Part shown: positions 38,317 through 47,141 of the stretch, in pieces
Layout of the letters: the number at the start of each line of letters is the position of its first letter
Numbering within the stretch: the first letter of the stretch is position 1
Assembly (NCBI RefSeq): GCF_002250655.1
Contig: NZ_NOZR01000031.1
Span: forward strand, 1-64,000
Source of the DNA: Mycolicibacterium sphagni
GTDB taxonomy: Bacteria; Actinomycetota; Actinomycetes; Mycobacteriales; Mycobacteriaceae
Reading direction: 5' to 3'
DNA length: 64,000 bases
Notes under the pieces: generated by a model
What the model was told of the DNA's origin: nothing
Database searches by the model: none
Seen by the model: the letters and a program-made list of their open reading frames with translations, nothing else
Translations under genes and position numbers: made by a program

Positions 38317-39074
38317 CGCGCGTAGTCGTCATCACCGGTTCGGCCAGCGGCATCGGACGCGGCATGGCAGAGCGCTTCGCCGAGGACGGCTGCCGCGTTG
38401 GCATCGCGGACATCAACGTCGAGGCCGCCGAACAAGTCGCAGACGAGTTGTCGACATCGTGCGAGGCAGTCGCCTATCCAGTCGACGTCAGCAAGGAGGA
38501 CAGTGTCGCGTCGTGCATCGACGCGGTGCTGCAGCGCTGGGGGCGACTGGACGTGCTGTGCGCCAACGCGGGTATCTACCCTGCAGCACCTCTTGGGGAG
38601 ATGACAGAAGCCGAGTGGGACCATGTCACCGGCATCAATCTCAAGGGCGTGTTCTTCTGCGTCAAGCACGCGATAGTGCCGATGAGACAACAGCGGTCGG
38701 GGCGCATCATCGTGACGGCGTCGGTGACCGGACCTGTGGTGGGCTATCCGGGCATGACCCACTATGCCGCCGCAAAAGCCGGAACGGTCGGCCTCGTCCG
38801 CACCGCCGCACTGGAACTCGCCAGCCAAGGCATCACGATCAACGCCGTGATGCCTGGCAACGTCCTGACACCCGGGTGGAAGGGACAGCCGCAGGAATAC
38901 ATCGACGCCGCGGTTGAATCCATTCCCCTCAAACGTCTTGGCCTGCCGAAGGATATCGCGAATGCAGCACACTTCTTCGCCGATGAGCGGTCCGACTACA
39001 TTACGGGCCAGACACTGATCATCGACGGCGGGCAGACTCTGCCGGAGACTGCACAGGTGATGGACGGCTGGTAG
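38313..39074 (+). CDS. Short-chain dehydrogenase/reductase (FabG-like)
   Basis: A 253-residue classical SDR: TGSASGIGRGMAERF cofactor motif, CANAGIY in the NNAG position, Ser in TASVTGPV, and the Tyr-x3-Lys motif YAAAKAG. The C-terminus SDYITGQTLIIDGGQTLPE is typical of FabG-like enzymes. The ATG overlaps the VOC stop, and the gene ends three bases before the convergent dehydrogenase gene. It probably oxidises or reduces a hydroxy/keto intermediate of the island. Confidence 0.85.
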   Translation: MTRVVVITGSASGIGRGMAERFAEDGCRVGIADINVEAAEQVADELSTSCEAVAYPVDVSKEDSVASCIDAVLQRWGRLDVLCANAGIYPAAPLGEMTEAEWDHVTGINLKGVFFCVKHAIVPMRQQRSGRIIVTASVTGPVVGYPGMTHYAAAKAGTVGLVRTAALELASQGITINAVMPGNVLTPGWKGQPQEYIDAAVESIPLKRLGLPKDIANAAHFFADERSDYITGQTLIIDGGQTLPETAQVMDGW

Positions 39075-39077
39075 CGG

Positions 39078-40052
39078 TCAGTTCTCGAAAGACGAGAACA
39101 GGTCAGCCCTTTCGCGGCGGGCGCGCTCCAATTCGGCCAGCGCGGCGTCACGCTGCAGCACCTGTTGGTCCCATTCGTCGGCGGGCAACCCGCGCTCGAT
39201 CGACGTAGCTACGCGCTCGACGAGTTCCGGTGTCCACGGATCGTGTTGTCCCCGTTCGGCGCCCATGCGCTGGTAGGCCGGACCCATCACCTCGGCATGG
39301 CGCCGGATTCCGCCGCGCGTGTTGAGCTGCGCGGTGGCGAACGGCCCGATGACCGCCCACCGCCGACCAAGACCGTGGCTGACTACCCGGTCGAGATCTG
39401 GGGCGCTGATCACGCCGTCGCGCACCAAACAGTACGCCTCACGAAGCAACGCCCCCTGTAGTCGGTTGAAGACGAAACCCTCGGGCTCACCGTTGACGAG
39501 CACCGGCGTCATACCGATCTCCGCCAACACCTCCTGCGCCCGGTCGACGACAGCCTTGTCGGAAAAGGGCGCGGGCACGACCTCCGCGATGGGCAACAGG
39601 TAGGGAGGATTTCCTGGATGAACCACTAGACAGCGCGCACGACCGGGGAGGCCCTCGGCCCAGCGGGAGCACGCAATCATCGAGGTCGAGCTGGCCAGGA
39701 TAGCCGTCGCCGGGGTCAATGCATCGAGCTGCGTGAAGATCTCCCGCTTGACCGGCAGTGACTCGACAACGCATTCCTGCACCCAGTGACGACCGGAAAC
39801 CGCTTCTGCGAGCGTCGCCGCGGGCTCGACCCTACTCGCGACCGTCGCCACGTCCTCGGTCAGCAAACCAGCAGCACTGAGTTCGCCGAGACGATCGGAA
39901 ACCTTGGCAGGCAACTCATCCAGAGTTTCCGGCTTCACGTCGCAGACGGTAACGGTCCAACCAGCGCGCGCGAAGACAACCGCCCACGCTGTGCCGATAC
40001 TGCCGGCACCGATGACCGCAGCCGACCTTGGCGACGATGCGCGCTCAGGCAC
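39078..40052 (-). CDS. 3-hydroxyacid dehydrogenase of the 3HCDH/lambda-crystallin family
   Basis: A 324-residue NAD-dependent dehydrogenase with AAVIGAGSIGTAWAVVFARAG, the catalytic-His segment VVHPGNPPYLLPIAEVVP and the C-terminal domain signature EGFVFNRLQGALLREAYCLVRDG. The pattern is closest to lambda-crystallin/L-gulonate or carnitine dehydrogenase branches that act on free 3-hydroxy acids. GTG at 40052 overlaps the gcvPB-like stop by eight bases; longer frames would lie inside that gene. It could make the 3-keto acid used by the CoA-transferase. Confidence 0.8.
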   Translation of the reverse strand: MPERASSPRSAAVIGAGSIGTAWAVVFARAGWTVTVCDVKPETLDELPAKVSDRLGELSAAGLLTEDVATVASRVEPAATLAEAVSGRHWVQECVVESLPVKREIFTQLDALTPATAILASSTSMIACSRWAEGLPGRARCLVVHPGNPPYLLPIAEVVPAPFSDKAVVDRAQEVLAEIGMTPVLVNGEPEGFVFNRLQGALLREAYCLVRDGVISAPDLDRVVSHGLGRRWAVIGPFATAQLNTRGGIRRHAEVMGPAYQRMGAERGQHDPWTPELVERVATSIERGLPADEWDQQVLQRDAALAELERARRERADLFSSFEN

Positions 40053-41583
40053 CGGCGGAGCTCTTACGCAGATGTGCGCGCCACGTCGTGGCCCACCGGT
40101 CCGCATCATCCAGGCCGGACGGGTCAAGCTGGGCCACCACTTGACGGTGCGGGGCGGTCCGGACCGTCTCAGGATCCCGCCGTCCCTCTTCGAGCACCGC
40201 GGCCAGCACGTCGATCCAATAGTCGATGTCCTCGATCGACCAGCCCTCCCCCGCCTCCGGGGTGAACGGCTCTGGGACGATCCACGGCTCGTGGCTGAAC
40301 CACATCTCGTCGATGCCGTAGTCCGCCATCCGGTTTGCAACATCGGCGACGGTGATACCGGTCTGCTCGGTGTAGTCGCCGAGGCTGTAGCGGGTCATCT
40401 CCATACGGTGGGCAACCAGGTGAGGAAAGGCCTTCGTGACACCGGGAATCGCCAGCAGGCGGGTCTCCATATAGTTGTTGGCCAGTACCGAGATGTCCGC
40501 CGCCTCACGGATGCCATCGCCGCCCATCGCGAGTACCCACGAATACGCCTTGACGACCTGGTTGAGATTTCCCAGGAACTCCCGGACGCGGCCGACACCT
40601 CCGGGGTTCTCACGTCTGACATACCCGTCATCGGTCCGGTCGATCAGTGGTCCCGGCAGGAACCGTTCGAGCTCGGCGCTGCATCCATAGGCGCCCACTG
40701 CCGGTCCACCACCACCCTTGGGTACACCGAACGTCTTGTGCAGCATGAACATACAGGCATCGAATCCGAGTTCACGCGCGCGCAACCTGCTCATGACGCC
40801 GTTGAAGTTGGCATGATCGTAGAAGCACAACCCGCCTGCTTCGTGCACCAGATCGACCCACTGCTTGATATGCGGGTTGTAAATGCCCATGTCGTCAGGA
40901 TTGTTGACCATCAACGCGGCCGTGCGGTCACTCAGTACCGAACGCAGTGCCTCGACAGCGGGGTAACCCTCGTCTTCGAGAGGCAATGTGACGACATCGA
41001 ATCCGGCAGCCGAGGCGGTGGCCGGGTTGCACGGATGCGCCTGCGCAGTGGTGATGATCTCGCGACGACGGCCCAGTTCGCCGCGATCGGCGAAGTAGGC
41101 CCGGGTGACCGCGGTATGCAGATACGCTGCTCCTGCCCCGCCGCCGGCCTGGAACACGAAACGGTCCATCCCGGACAGTTCACGCAGGGCAAGGTCCAAT
41201 CGATGGACGATCTCCAGTAGCCCCTGCACGGTGCTGTCATCCTGATGCGGGTGCACGTCGGCCAGAGTCGCGAGCGCCGCGAATCGTTCGTTGACGCGGG
41301 GGTTGTATTTCATCGTGCATGTGCCGAACAGACTGATGCCGACCATGCCCATGGTCTCCTGCGACAAATGCAGATAGTGACGCAATACGTCGGGCTCGGC
41401 GATCTCAGGAAGTGCCGGTGGCACCGAACGCCGCAGTGCGGTAGGGACTTCAGGCGCGACTGCGTGTTCGATCGGCTGGGGCGGAACGACACCGCGACGG
41501 CCGGGCCCGCCCATTTCCATGATGAGCGGCTCGTCCCACACCGGAGCGTGGTAGTTGCGCAGCCTGGTGCTGATGTCGGTCAT
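40045..41583 (-). CDS. Glycine dehydrogenase (decarboxylating) subunit 2-like protein
   Basis: A 512-residue PLP protein of the GcvPB type (split glycine-cleavage P-protein). Segments GTCTMKYNPRVNERFA, HPHQDDSTVQGLLEIVH, FQAGGGAGAAYLHTAV and TTAQAHPCNPATASAAGFDVV match the family, and the PLP Lys is in MLHKTFGVPKGGGGPAVG. The ATG at 41583 overlaps the subunit 1 stop (ATGA). No gcvT or gcvH is in the window, and mycobacteria normally use a fused GcvP, so this pair may decarboxylate a different amino acid. Confidence 0.8.
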   Translation of the reverse strand: MTDISTRLRNYHAPVWDEPLIMEMGGPGRRGVVPPQPIEHAVAPEVPTALRRSVPPALPEIAEPDVLRHYLHLSQETMGMVGISLFGTCTMKYNPRVNERFAALATLADVHPHQDDSTVQGLLEIVHRLDLALRELSGMDRFVFQAGGGAGAAYLHTAVTRAYFADRGELGRRREIITTAQAHPCNPATASAAGFDVVTLPLEDEGYPAVEALRSVLSDRTAALMVNNPDDMGIYNPHIKQWVDLVHEAGGLCFYDHANFNGVMSRLRARELGFDACMFMLHKTFGVPKGGGGPAVGAYGCSAELERFLPGPLIDRTDDGYVRRENPGGVGRVREFLGNLNQVVKAYSWVLAMGGDGIREAADISVLANNYMETRLLAIPGVTKAFPHLVAHRMEMTRYSLGDYTEQTGITVADVANRMADYGIDEMWFSHEPWIVPEPFTPEAGEGWSIEDIDYWIDVLAAVLEEGRRDPETVRTAPHRQVVAQLDPSGLDDADRWATTWRAHLRKSSAGA

Positions 41584-42968
41584 GCAAGTGCCTCCTTCAG
41601 GCCGGCTACCAACGCGTGGATGTCTTCCGCGGTGTGCACCTCGGTGACGCAATACAGTGCGGACTGGCCAAGTTCGGGAAAGTCGGTGGAGAGGTCCTTG
41701 CCACCGAAGATGTCGGCCGAACGCAGAGCCGCGTTGATCTCAGTGACAGTGCGGCCCGTATCGGAGAAGTCCACGACGAACTCCTTGAAGAATCCTCGCC
41801 AGCGCACCCGCACACCGGGAACCTGCGCGATCCGGTCGGCGGCCCACGCGCTGTTCGCACTGATCGTGGTACCGATCTCAGCGAATCCCTGCGGCCCCAT
41901 CAGCGCCATGTAGACCGCATTGACCACGGCCCACAGATACACCGAGTTCCCAGTCCAGTCGTTGCCGTCTTCGCGTGACCCATAGGAAGTCTGGTGGAAC
42001 AACGTCATTCCGAAGCTGCGCTCACCCGGTCGCCGCGTAGCCGCCAGGCTGGACTGCAGTGTCGGGTACTGGCGGGCGTAGCGTTCGTCGTCCCGGGTGG
42101 CGATGAACCCTCCAATTCCACCCCCTGCGTGCATGTGCACGCCAAGCGGCTGTGTGGTGCCGACAATGATGTCAGCGCCGTAGGTGGACGGCGCCGCCAG
42201 CAGCCCGAGCGAAATGGGGTCAACCCCGACGATCGTCTCAGCGCCGGCCGCTCGGGCGAGACCCGCGATCTCACCGGCGTCGGCCTCGAGCATGCCGAGG
42301 AAGTTGGGGTTCTCTATATAGACGGCAGCCGTCGCGGGCCCGATCGCCGCAGCGATTGCGTCCAAGTCGGCCCGCCCCGTAGCAGGGTCATAGCCGACAG
42401 TGCGCAAAGTCAACGACCGTTCCATCTCGGCAGGGCCGCACAGCGTGCGCAATACAGCCAACCGTTCGGGGTCCATCGGCCCGGCGACCACGACCTCCCC
42501 TCGCCCCGTCATCCGCGCGGCCATCCTGGCTGCGTAGCCGGCCGCGGCACCCCAGCTGTACACAGGCAGCCCGACGAACTCCATTCCCACCAACTCGCCC
42601 AGCTGGGACGCGTACTCAAACCACGCCTGGTTGCGGCCGACGTCCGATGACGGTGTGCCCCACACGTTGGTGAGAAACTCACTGCGGCCAGCGATCTCGT
42701 CGCACACCGCCGGGACATGGTGCTGCCACAGACCAGCGCCAAGAAAGTTGATGACGTCAGAGATGGACCGATTACGACTCAGCAGGCCACGCATCAGCCG
42801 ATCAAGCGTGGCTTCGGAACGAATGCCGGGCGGCAGGCCAAGCGGTCGCGAGATCCGATGGTCCGGAGGAATCTGTTCGAACAGTTCCTCGACGTCATCG
42901 ACACCGACGGCAGCAAGCATCAACGCGCGAGCTGTCGGTGTCGAGTTCGGCATGTAGGGATGGGCCAT
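41580..42968 (-). CDS. Glycine dehydrogenase (decarboxylating) subunit 1-like protein
   Basis: A 462-residue GcvPA-type subunit. MAHPYMPNSTPTARALMLAA, FLGAGLWQHHVPAVCDEIAGR, the YIENPNFLGMLEADAGEIAGLA core and GVDPISLGLLAAPSTYGADI with the Gly-rich HMHAGGGIGGF are characteristic. Subunit 1 lacks the PLP Lys and pairs with subunit 2 in an alpha2beta2 P-protein. The N-terminal MPNST/MLAAVG start matches the family. It lies 19 bases after the AcoX-like gene in the same operon. Confidence 0.8.
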   Translation of the reverse strand: MAHPYMPNSTPTARALMLAAVGVDDVEELFEQIPPDHRISRPLGLPPGIRSEATLDRLMRGLLSRNRSISDVINFLGAGLWQHHVPAVCDEIAGRSEFLTNVWGTPSSDVGRNQAWFEYASQLGELVGMEFVGLPVYSWGAAAGYAARMAARMTGRGEVVVAGPMDPERLAVLRTLCGPAEMERSLTLRTVGYDPATGRADLDAIAAAIGPATAAVYIENPNFLGMLEADAGEIAGLARAAGAETIVGVDPISLGLLAAPSTYGADIIVGTTQPLGVHMHAGGGIGGFIATRDDERYARQYPTLQSSLAATRRPGERSFGMTLFHQTSYGSREDGNDWTGNSVYLWAVVNAVYMALMGPQGFAEIGTTISANSAWAADRIAQVPGVRVRWRGFFKEFVVDFSDTGRTVTEINAALRSADIFGGKDLSTDFPELGQSALYCVTEVHTAEDIHALVAGLKEALA

Positions 42969-42987
42969 GACATTCCTTCCGCACTAC

Positions 42988-44100
42988 TCAGGAGACGATC
43001 CGCAATACCGTGCTGTGACCGCGGGCGACGTGGACGCGCTGGTAGCCGCTGAGCGGTTGTTCGGCGCTCGAGTCGCCGACGTCCACGCGCAACACCGGCG
43101 GGGCCAGCGTCGCGATCTTGCCGCGCGCGGCCAGTACCACGACGTTGTCGTGCCCGACCGCTGCCAGGACAGCAGGAGTGAGTTGTTGGTTCCCGCGGCC
43201 GAGCAGGTAGCCCTGGCCCCCGACGACGCCGAGGATGAGGGTGGAATGCCGTTGCTCACGCAGGAGATCGATCAGTTCGGACTCACCGAGGTCAGCACCG
43301 ATGAGGGCACGGTCGACAACGGCGTCGACACCCAGCGTTGTATGAGCGATTCCCAGTGCGGCCGATACCAACCCCACCGTGGTTCCCGGGCCGAGTAGAT
43401 ACAGTCGTCCACGTTCCATACCGCCCGCGATGTCGCTCGCGAGCCCGACCAACTCGGCGGTGTCATCGCGACGCCGCGCGACGGACTTGGCTGCCTGCAG
43501 GCTCCCTTCGACAGCGGGCACCTGCAGGGTGGCGAACAACTGTGTCGCTCCGTCGGCGCAGTCGACGACCTCGGCGGTGCGCAGCCCGATCAGGTCGGGA
43601 TCGGCGAGGTAGCGTGCCGCGACGTCAGCCGCCGCCTCGGGAGACGTGGCGAATGCCGACGAATGCATCTTGACGCCCGACGGAACACCAAGTGTCGCAA
43701 TCGAGTGTGCCCCCAGGGAGGCGGCCGCGTCGCGGAGCGTGCCATCGCCACCGACGAGCATCAGCAGATCGACCGAATGCTCGGCTAGAGCCGCCACCGC
43801 TTTCCGGGTATCAGCGGGGGTCGTGTCGCCGGCCGGGTGATGGACGACCTCGTGGGGTATGTCGAGTTCGTCCAGCACCGCGGCACCCATTTCCCCGCCC
43901 GCAGTCAGCACGTCGAAGCGTGGCGATCCCGCTCGGTCACGCAATCTGGACATCGCGCGGGCAGCGCGAAGGCAGGTCACCGGCTTGGCTCCGCGCGCCC
44001 GGGCCTTGGCGATCTCGTCGCCGTCCGTCCCGTGCAGACCCACTCTGCCGCCCATGCCGGCGATCGGGTTGATCACGATACCGAGCCGACGAGCCGTCAT
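42988..44100 (-). CDS. AcoX-like ATP-NAD kinase-family protein
   Basis: A 370-residue protein with the NAD/diacylglycerol kinase fold: VINPIAGMGGRVGLHGTDG at the N-terminus and the nucleotide motif LLMLVGGDGTLRDA near residue 117, then GVPSGVKMHSS. This is the AcoX pattern described next to acetoin dehydrogenase genes, but no acetoin enzymes are here. The start overlaps the aminotransferase stop by four bases. Its role, perhaps kinase or regulator of the pathway, is unknown for the whole family. Confidence 0.75.
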   Translation of the reverse strand: MTARRLGIVINPIAGMGGRVGLHGTDGDEIAKARARGAKPVTCLRAARAMSRLRDRAGSPRFDVLTAGGEMGAAVLDELDIPHEVVHHPAGDTTPADTRKAVAALAEHSVDLLMLVGGDGTLRDAAASLGAHSIATLGVPSGVKMHSSAFATSPEAAADVAARYLADPDLIGLRTAEVVDCADGATQLFATLQVPAVEGSLQAAKSVARRRDDTAELVGLASDIAGGMERGRLYLLGPGTTVGLVSAALGIAHTTLGVDAVVDRALIGADLGESELIDLLREQRHSTLILGVVGGQGYLLGRGNQQLTPAVLAAVGHDNVVVLAARGKIATLAPPVLRVDVGDSSAEQPLSGYQRVHVARGHSTVLRIVS

Positions 44101-45467
44101 GACGCCAGATTAAGCGCTGCGGTCACGTCGTCGACTGCTTGCCGGGCACCTTCGACCATGCTGTCGATCTCTGCCTCGGTGACGACGAACGGTGGAGAGA
44201 ATGCGATCGAATCAGCATTGGGCAGAGCGCGGCTGATGATGCCCAGTTCGCGCATCCGCGCAACCACCGGCGTCGAGAAGCTGCCGATGGGGTCGAACGG
44301 GGTCAGCGGGCTGGTGCTCGACGCGAACTCGACTGCGCCCAGCAGTCCGAAGCCGCGCACCTCGGCCACCATTGGATGTCCGGCGAAGACGGCGCGCAGT
44401 CTCCCGTTGAGGTAATCGCCCCGCGACTTGGCCTGCTGAGTCAATCCGTCCCGCTCGATGATGCTGAGATTCGCCAGCGCTGCGGCAGCGGCAAGAGGAT
44501 GGGCCGAGTAAGTGTAGCCGTGCTGGAAGACGCCGTACGTGTCCGAGCCGGAACGCAGTACGTCCCAAACCTTCTCGGACACAATGCAGGCTGACAACGG
44601 CATGTATGCCGATGTGATTCCTTTTGCCACGGTCATCATGTCGGGCTCGATATCGAAGGTGTTCGAACCGAACGCATTTCCGGTGCGCCCGAATCCACAC
44701 ACCACCTCGTCGGCGATCAACAGCACGTCGTAACGACGCAAGACTTCCTGAATGGCGGGGAAATAGCCGGCCGGTGGGACGATCACACCACCGGCGGCCT
44801 GAATGGGCTCGGCGATGAACGCCGCCACGGTCTCGGGGCCCTCGGCCAGGATCGTCTGTTCCAGATCGTCGGCCAGCGCAGCGACGAACTCTTCGTCGCT
44901 CAAGCCACTTGCGTTCTCCCACAACCGGTGTGGTGCACGGACGTGTTTGACCATTGGCAACGGAAGATCGAAAGCCTTGTGCATTCCCGGCAATCCGCAC
45001 AAGCTGGCTGACATCACGGTAACGCCGTGGTAGCCACGTGAACGGGCGATGATCTTCTTCTTCTGTGGCCGGCCGAGGACGTTGTTGTAGTACCAGACCA
45101 TCTTGACCTGAGAGTCGTTAGCATCCGATCCACTGTTTCCGAAGAAGACCTTCGACATCGGACCGGGCGCCATGGTGACGAGCCGTTCGGCCAGCTCGGC
45201 AACGGGCTCGTTCCCCATGGAAGCGAAAGTGTGGTAGTAAGCCAGCTTTTCGGCTTGCCGTCGTAGCACCTCGGCCATCTCGATGTTGCCGTACCCGATA
45301 TTGACGCACCAAAGACCAGCCATCGCGTCGAGATACGAGCGCCCTTGCGTGTCGACGATCGTCGACCCGCTGCCGGTCACCATCGTCAACGGGCCGGTTT
45401 TCTCATGCGTCCGCGTGTTGGTGAACGGGTGAAAGAAGAACTTCCGGTCGATGTCCTCGATCGCCAT
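44097..45467 (-). CDS. Class III (omega-amino acid type) aminotransferase
   Basis: A 456-residue PLP aminotransferase with GRSYLDAMAGLWCVNIGYG, FFGNSGSDANDSQVKM, SRGYHGVT and the PLP Asp/Lys regions LLIADEVVCGFGRTG and TVAKGITSAYMPL. These resemble beta-alanine/taurine-pyruvate or diamine aminotransferases. ATG at 45467 has AGAGGG seven bases upstream. It is the first gene of the aminotransferase-acoX-gcvPA-gcvPB-dehydrogenase operon and diverges from the aldehyde dehydrogenase gene. It probably makes an aldehyde or keto acid from an imported amine. Confidence 0.86.
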   Translation of the reverse strand: MAIEDIDRKFFFHPFTNTRTHEKTGPLTMVTGSGSTIVDTQGRSYLDAMAGLWCVNIGYGNIEMAEVLRRQAEKLAYYHTFASMGNEPVAELAERLVTMAPGPMSKVFFGNSGSDANDSQVKMVWYYNNVLGRPQKKKIIARSRGYHGVTVMSASLCGLPGMHKAFDLPLPMVKHVRAPHRLWENASGLSDEEFVAALADDLEQTILAEGPETVAAFIAEPIQAAGGVIVPPAGYFPAIQEVLRRYDVLLIADEVVCGFGRTGNAFGSNTFDIEPDMMTVAKGITSAYMPLSACIVSEKVWDVLRSGSDTYGVFQHGYTYSAHPLAAAAALANLSIIERDGLTQQAKSRGDYLNGRLRAVFAGHPMVAEVRGFGLLGAVEFASSTSPLTPFDPIGSFSTPVVARMRELGIISRALPNADSIAFSPPFVVTEAEIDSMVEGARQAVDDVTAALNLAS

Positions 45468-45546
45468 TGACAACCCTCTCACTGATCGCTCGGCTCATAT
45501 CGGTCGACAGCACACGAAGCGAGACCCCGAGACTCTAGCATTTTCG

Positions 45547-45560
45547 AACGCTTAGCGTAC
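45547..45560. promoter_or_regulatory. Putative IclR-family site 3 (aminotransferase/ALDH promoter)
   Basis: AACGCTTAGCGTAC contains the perfect 11-bp palindrome ACGCTTAGCGT and shares the GCTTA-R-S-G-N-A core with the sites at 36082 and 37191. It lies 34 bases before the aldehyde dehydrogenase ATG and 80 bases from the divergent aminotransferase. Confidence 0.5.
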
Positions 45561-45593
45561 AGTTGGGCGCATTACGGCCAATTGGGAGGTGTC

Positions 45594-47069
45594 ATGCGTT
45601 CGAGGTTCGATCCGTCCAGACTCCACGACCCTGCGTTACTCCGAACCGACCTCTTCATCGGTGGCGAGTGGATGCCGGGCGAGGCGGACCGGCGCACCGG
45701 GGTGACCGACCCGGCAACGGGCGCGGTGATCGCAGACGTCACGCAAGCCGAGGCGTCCGACATTCGTCACGCGATCGAGGCGGCCCACATCGCTTCGGCC
45801 GCATGGGCCGGGACCACCGCACTCGACCGCGCGCGCATCCTTCGTCGCTGGTATGAGCTCATCGTCGAGAATGCCGACGACCTGGCAGCAATACTCACCG
45901 CCGAGCAGGGCAAGCCGCTAGCTGAGGCGCGAGGCGAAATTCTCTACGGCGCAGGCTTTGTCGAGTGGTTCGCCGAGGAGAGCAAGCGGCTCTACGGCGA
46001 AGTCATCCCCACCAACAACAGCGCCCGCCGGCTGATGACCATCCGCCAACCGATCGGTGTCGCCGCCGCGATCACACCCTGGAATTTCCCGTCGGCGATG
46101 ATCCTGCGAAAAGCCGGCCCTGCCTTGGCCGCCGGATGTCCGATTATCGTCAAACCGGCTGAGGAGACCCCGTTGTCAGCCACCGCCCTGGCCGAACTGG
46201 CCAGTCGCGCAGGGGTGCCCGCCGGAGTGCTGTCGGTGGTGCTCGGCGATCCTGAGATGATCGGAGACCTGCTCACCTCAGATCCCAGGGTGCGAGCGCT
46301 GAGCTTCACCGGCTCGACTGCCGTCGGAAAGTTGCTGATGAGCAAGAGCTCTCGGACGGTCAAGAAGATCGCACTTGAACTCGGGGGAAACGCGCCGCTG
46401 ATCGTGTTCGACGACGCGGATCTCGACACCGCCGTCGCCGGTGCGATGGCGTCCAAGTTCCGCAACTCCGGTCAGACGTGTGTCTGCGCGAATCGATTGT
46501 TCGTGCAGAGCGGGATCCACGACGCCTTCGTAACTCGCCTGCAATCGGCGATCGACGACTTGGTGGTTGGCAACGGCTTCGACGAAACGTCCATGCAGGG
46601 GCCGCTGATCTCTGAGTCCGCCGTAGAAAAGGTTCAGCGACATGTCGACGAAGCGGTCGACGGCGGCGCCACCGTCGTGACTGGCGGCGCACGACATTCG
46701 ATCGGAGGGACGTTCTTCGAGCCGACGTTGCTCACCGGAGTCACCAACGACATGCTGGTCGCCAGGGAAGAGACGTTCGGTCCCTTGGCTGCCGTCATCC
46801 CCTTCGAAGACGAGGCAGACGCGGTGCGGATGGCCAACGACACCGAATTCGGTTTGGCGGCCTATTTCTTCACCCGCGACCTCGGCCGTGCCTGGCGTGT
46901 CGGCGAAGCACTCGAGTTCGGCGTCGTCGGTGTGAACACCGGCTTGATCTCCTACGAAGGAGCTCCGTTCGGCGGGGTCAAGCAATCTGGCCTAGGCAGA
47001 GAGGGGTCTCGGCACGGGCTGGACGAGTTCACCGAGCTCAAGTATCTCTGCATCGACGTCGACGGCTGA
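45594..47069 (+). CDS. NAD(P)-dependent aldehyde dehydrogenase (succinate-semialdehyde type)
   Basis: A 491-residue ALDH with the motifs ITPWNFPSAMILRKAGPALAAG, KPAEETPLSA, FTGSTAVGK, catalytic Glu in LELGGNAPLIVF and catalytic Cys in SGQTCVCANRLF, plus C-terminal EETFGPLAAVIPF. It follows the succinate-semialdehyde dehydrogenase pattern. GGGAGG precedes the ATG at 45594. It diverges from the aminotransferase, a pairing that typically converts an omega-amino acid to a semialdehyde and then to a dicarboxylate. Confidence 0.88.
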   Translation: MRSRFDPSRLHDPALLRTDLFIGGEWMPGEADRRTGVTDPATGAVIADVTQAEASDIRHAIEAAHIASAAWAGTTALDRARILRRWYELIVENADDLAAILTAEQGKPLAEARGEILYGAGFVEWFAEESKRLYGEVIPTNNSARRLMTIRQPIGVAAAITPWNFPSAMILRKAGPALAAGCPIIVKPAEETPLSATALAELASRAGVPAGVLSVVLGDPEMIGDLLTSDPRVRALSFTGSTAVGKLLMSKSSRTVKKIALELGGNAPLIVFDDADLDTAVAGAMASKFRNSGQTCVCANRLFVQSGIHDAFVTRLQSAIDDLVVGNGFDETSMQGPLISESAVEKVQRHVDEAVDGGATVVTGGARHSIGGTFFEPTLLTGVTNDMLVAREETFGPLAAVIPFEDEADAVRMANDTEFGLAAYFFTRDLGRAWRVGEALEFGVVGVNTGLISYEGAPFGGVKQSGLGREGSRHGLDEFTELKYLCIDVDG

Positions 47070-47141
47070 GCCGCACCTCGACCCCGGGCTTGGACAGAAT
47101 CCGGACCGGCGGTTCCTTATCACCCGTTGAGCGGCCGAATG

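Noticed and set aside
41580..42968. Ordinary glycine cleavage system
   Set aside because: The proteins look like GcvPA and GcvPB, but no gcvT or gcvH is nearby and the neighbours are catabolic. I therefore label them as glycine-dehydrogenase-like only.
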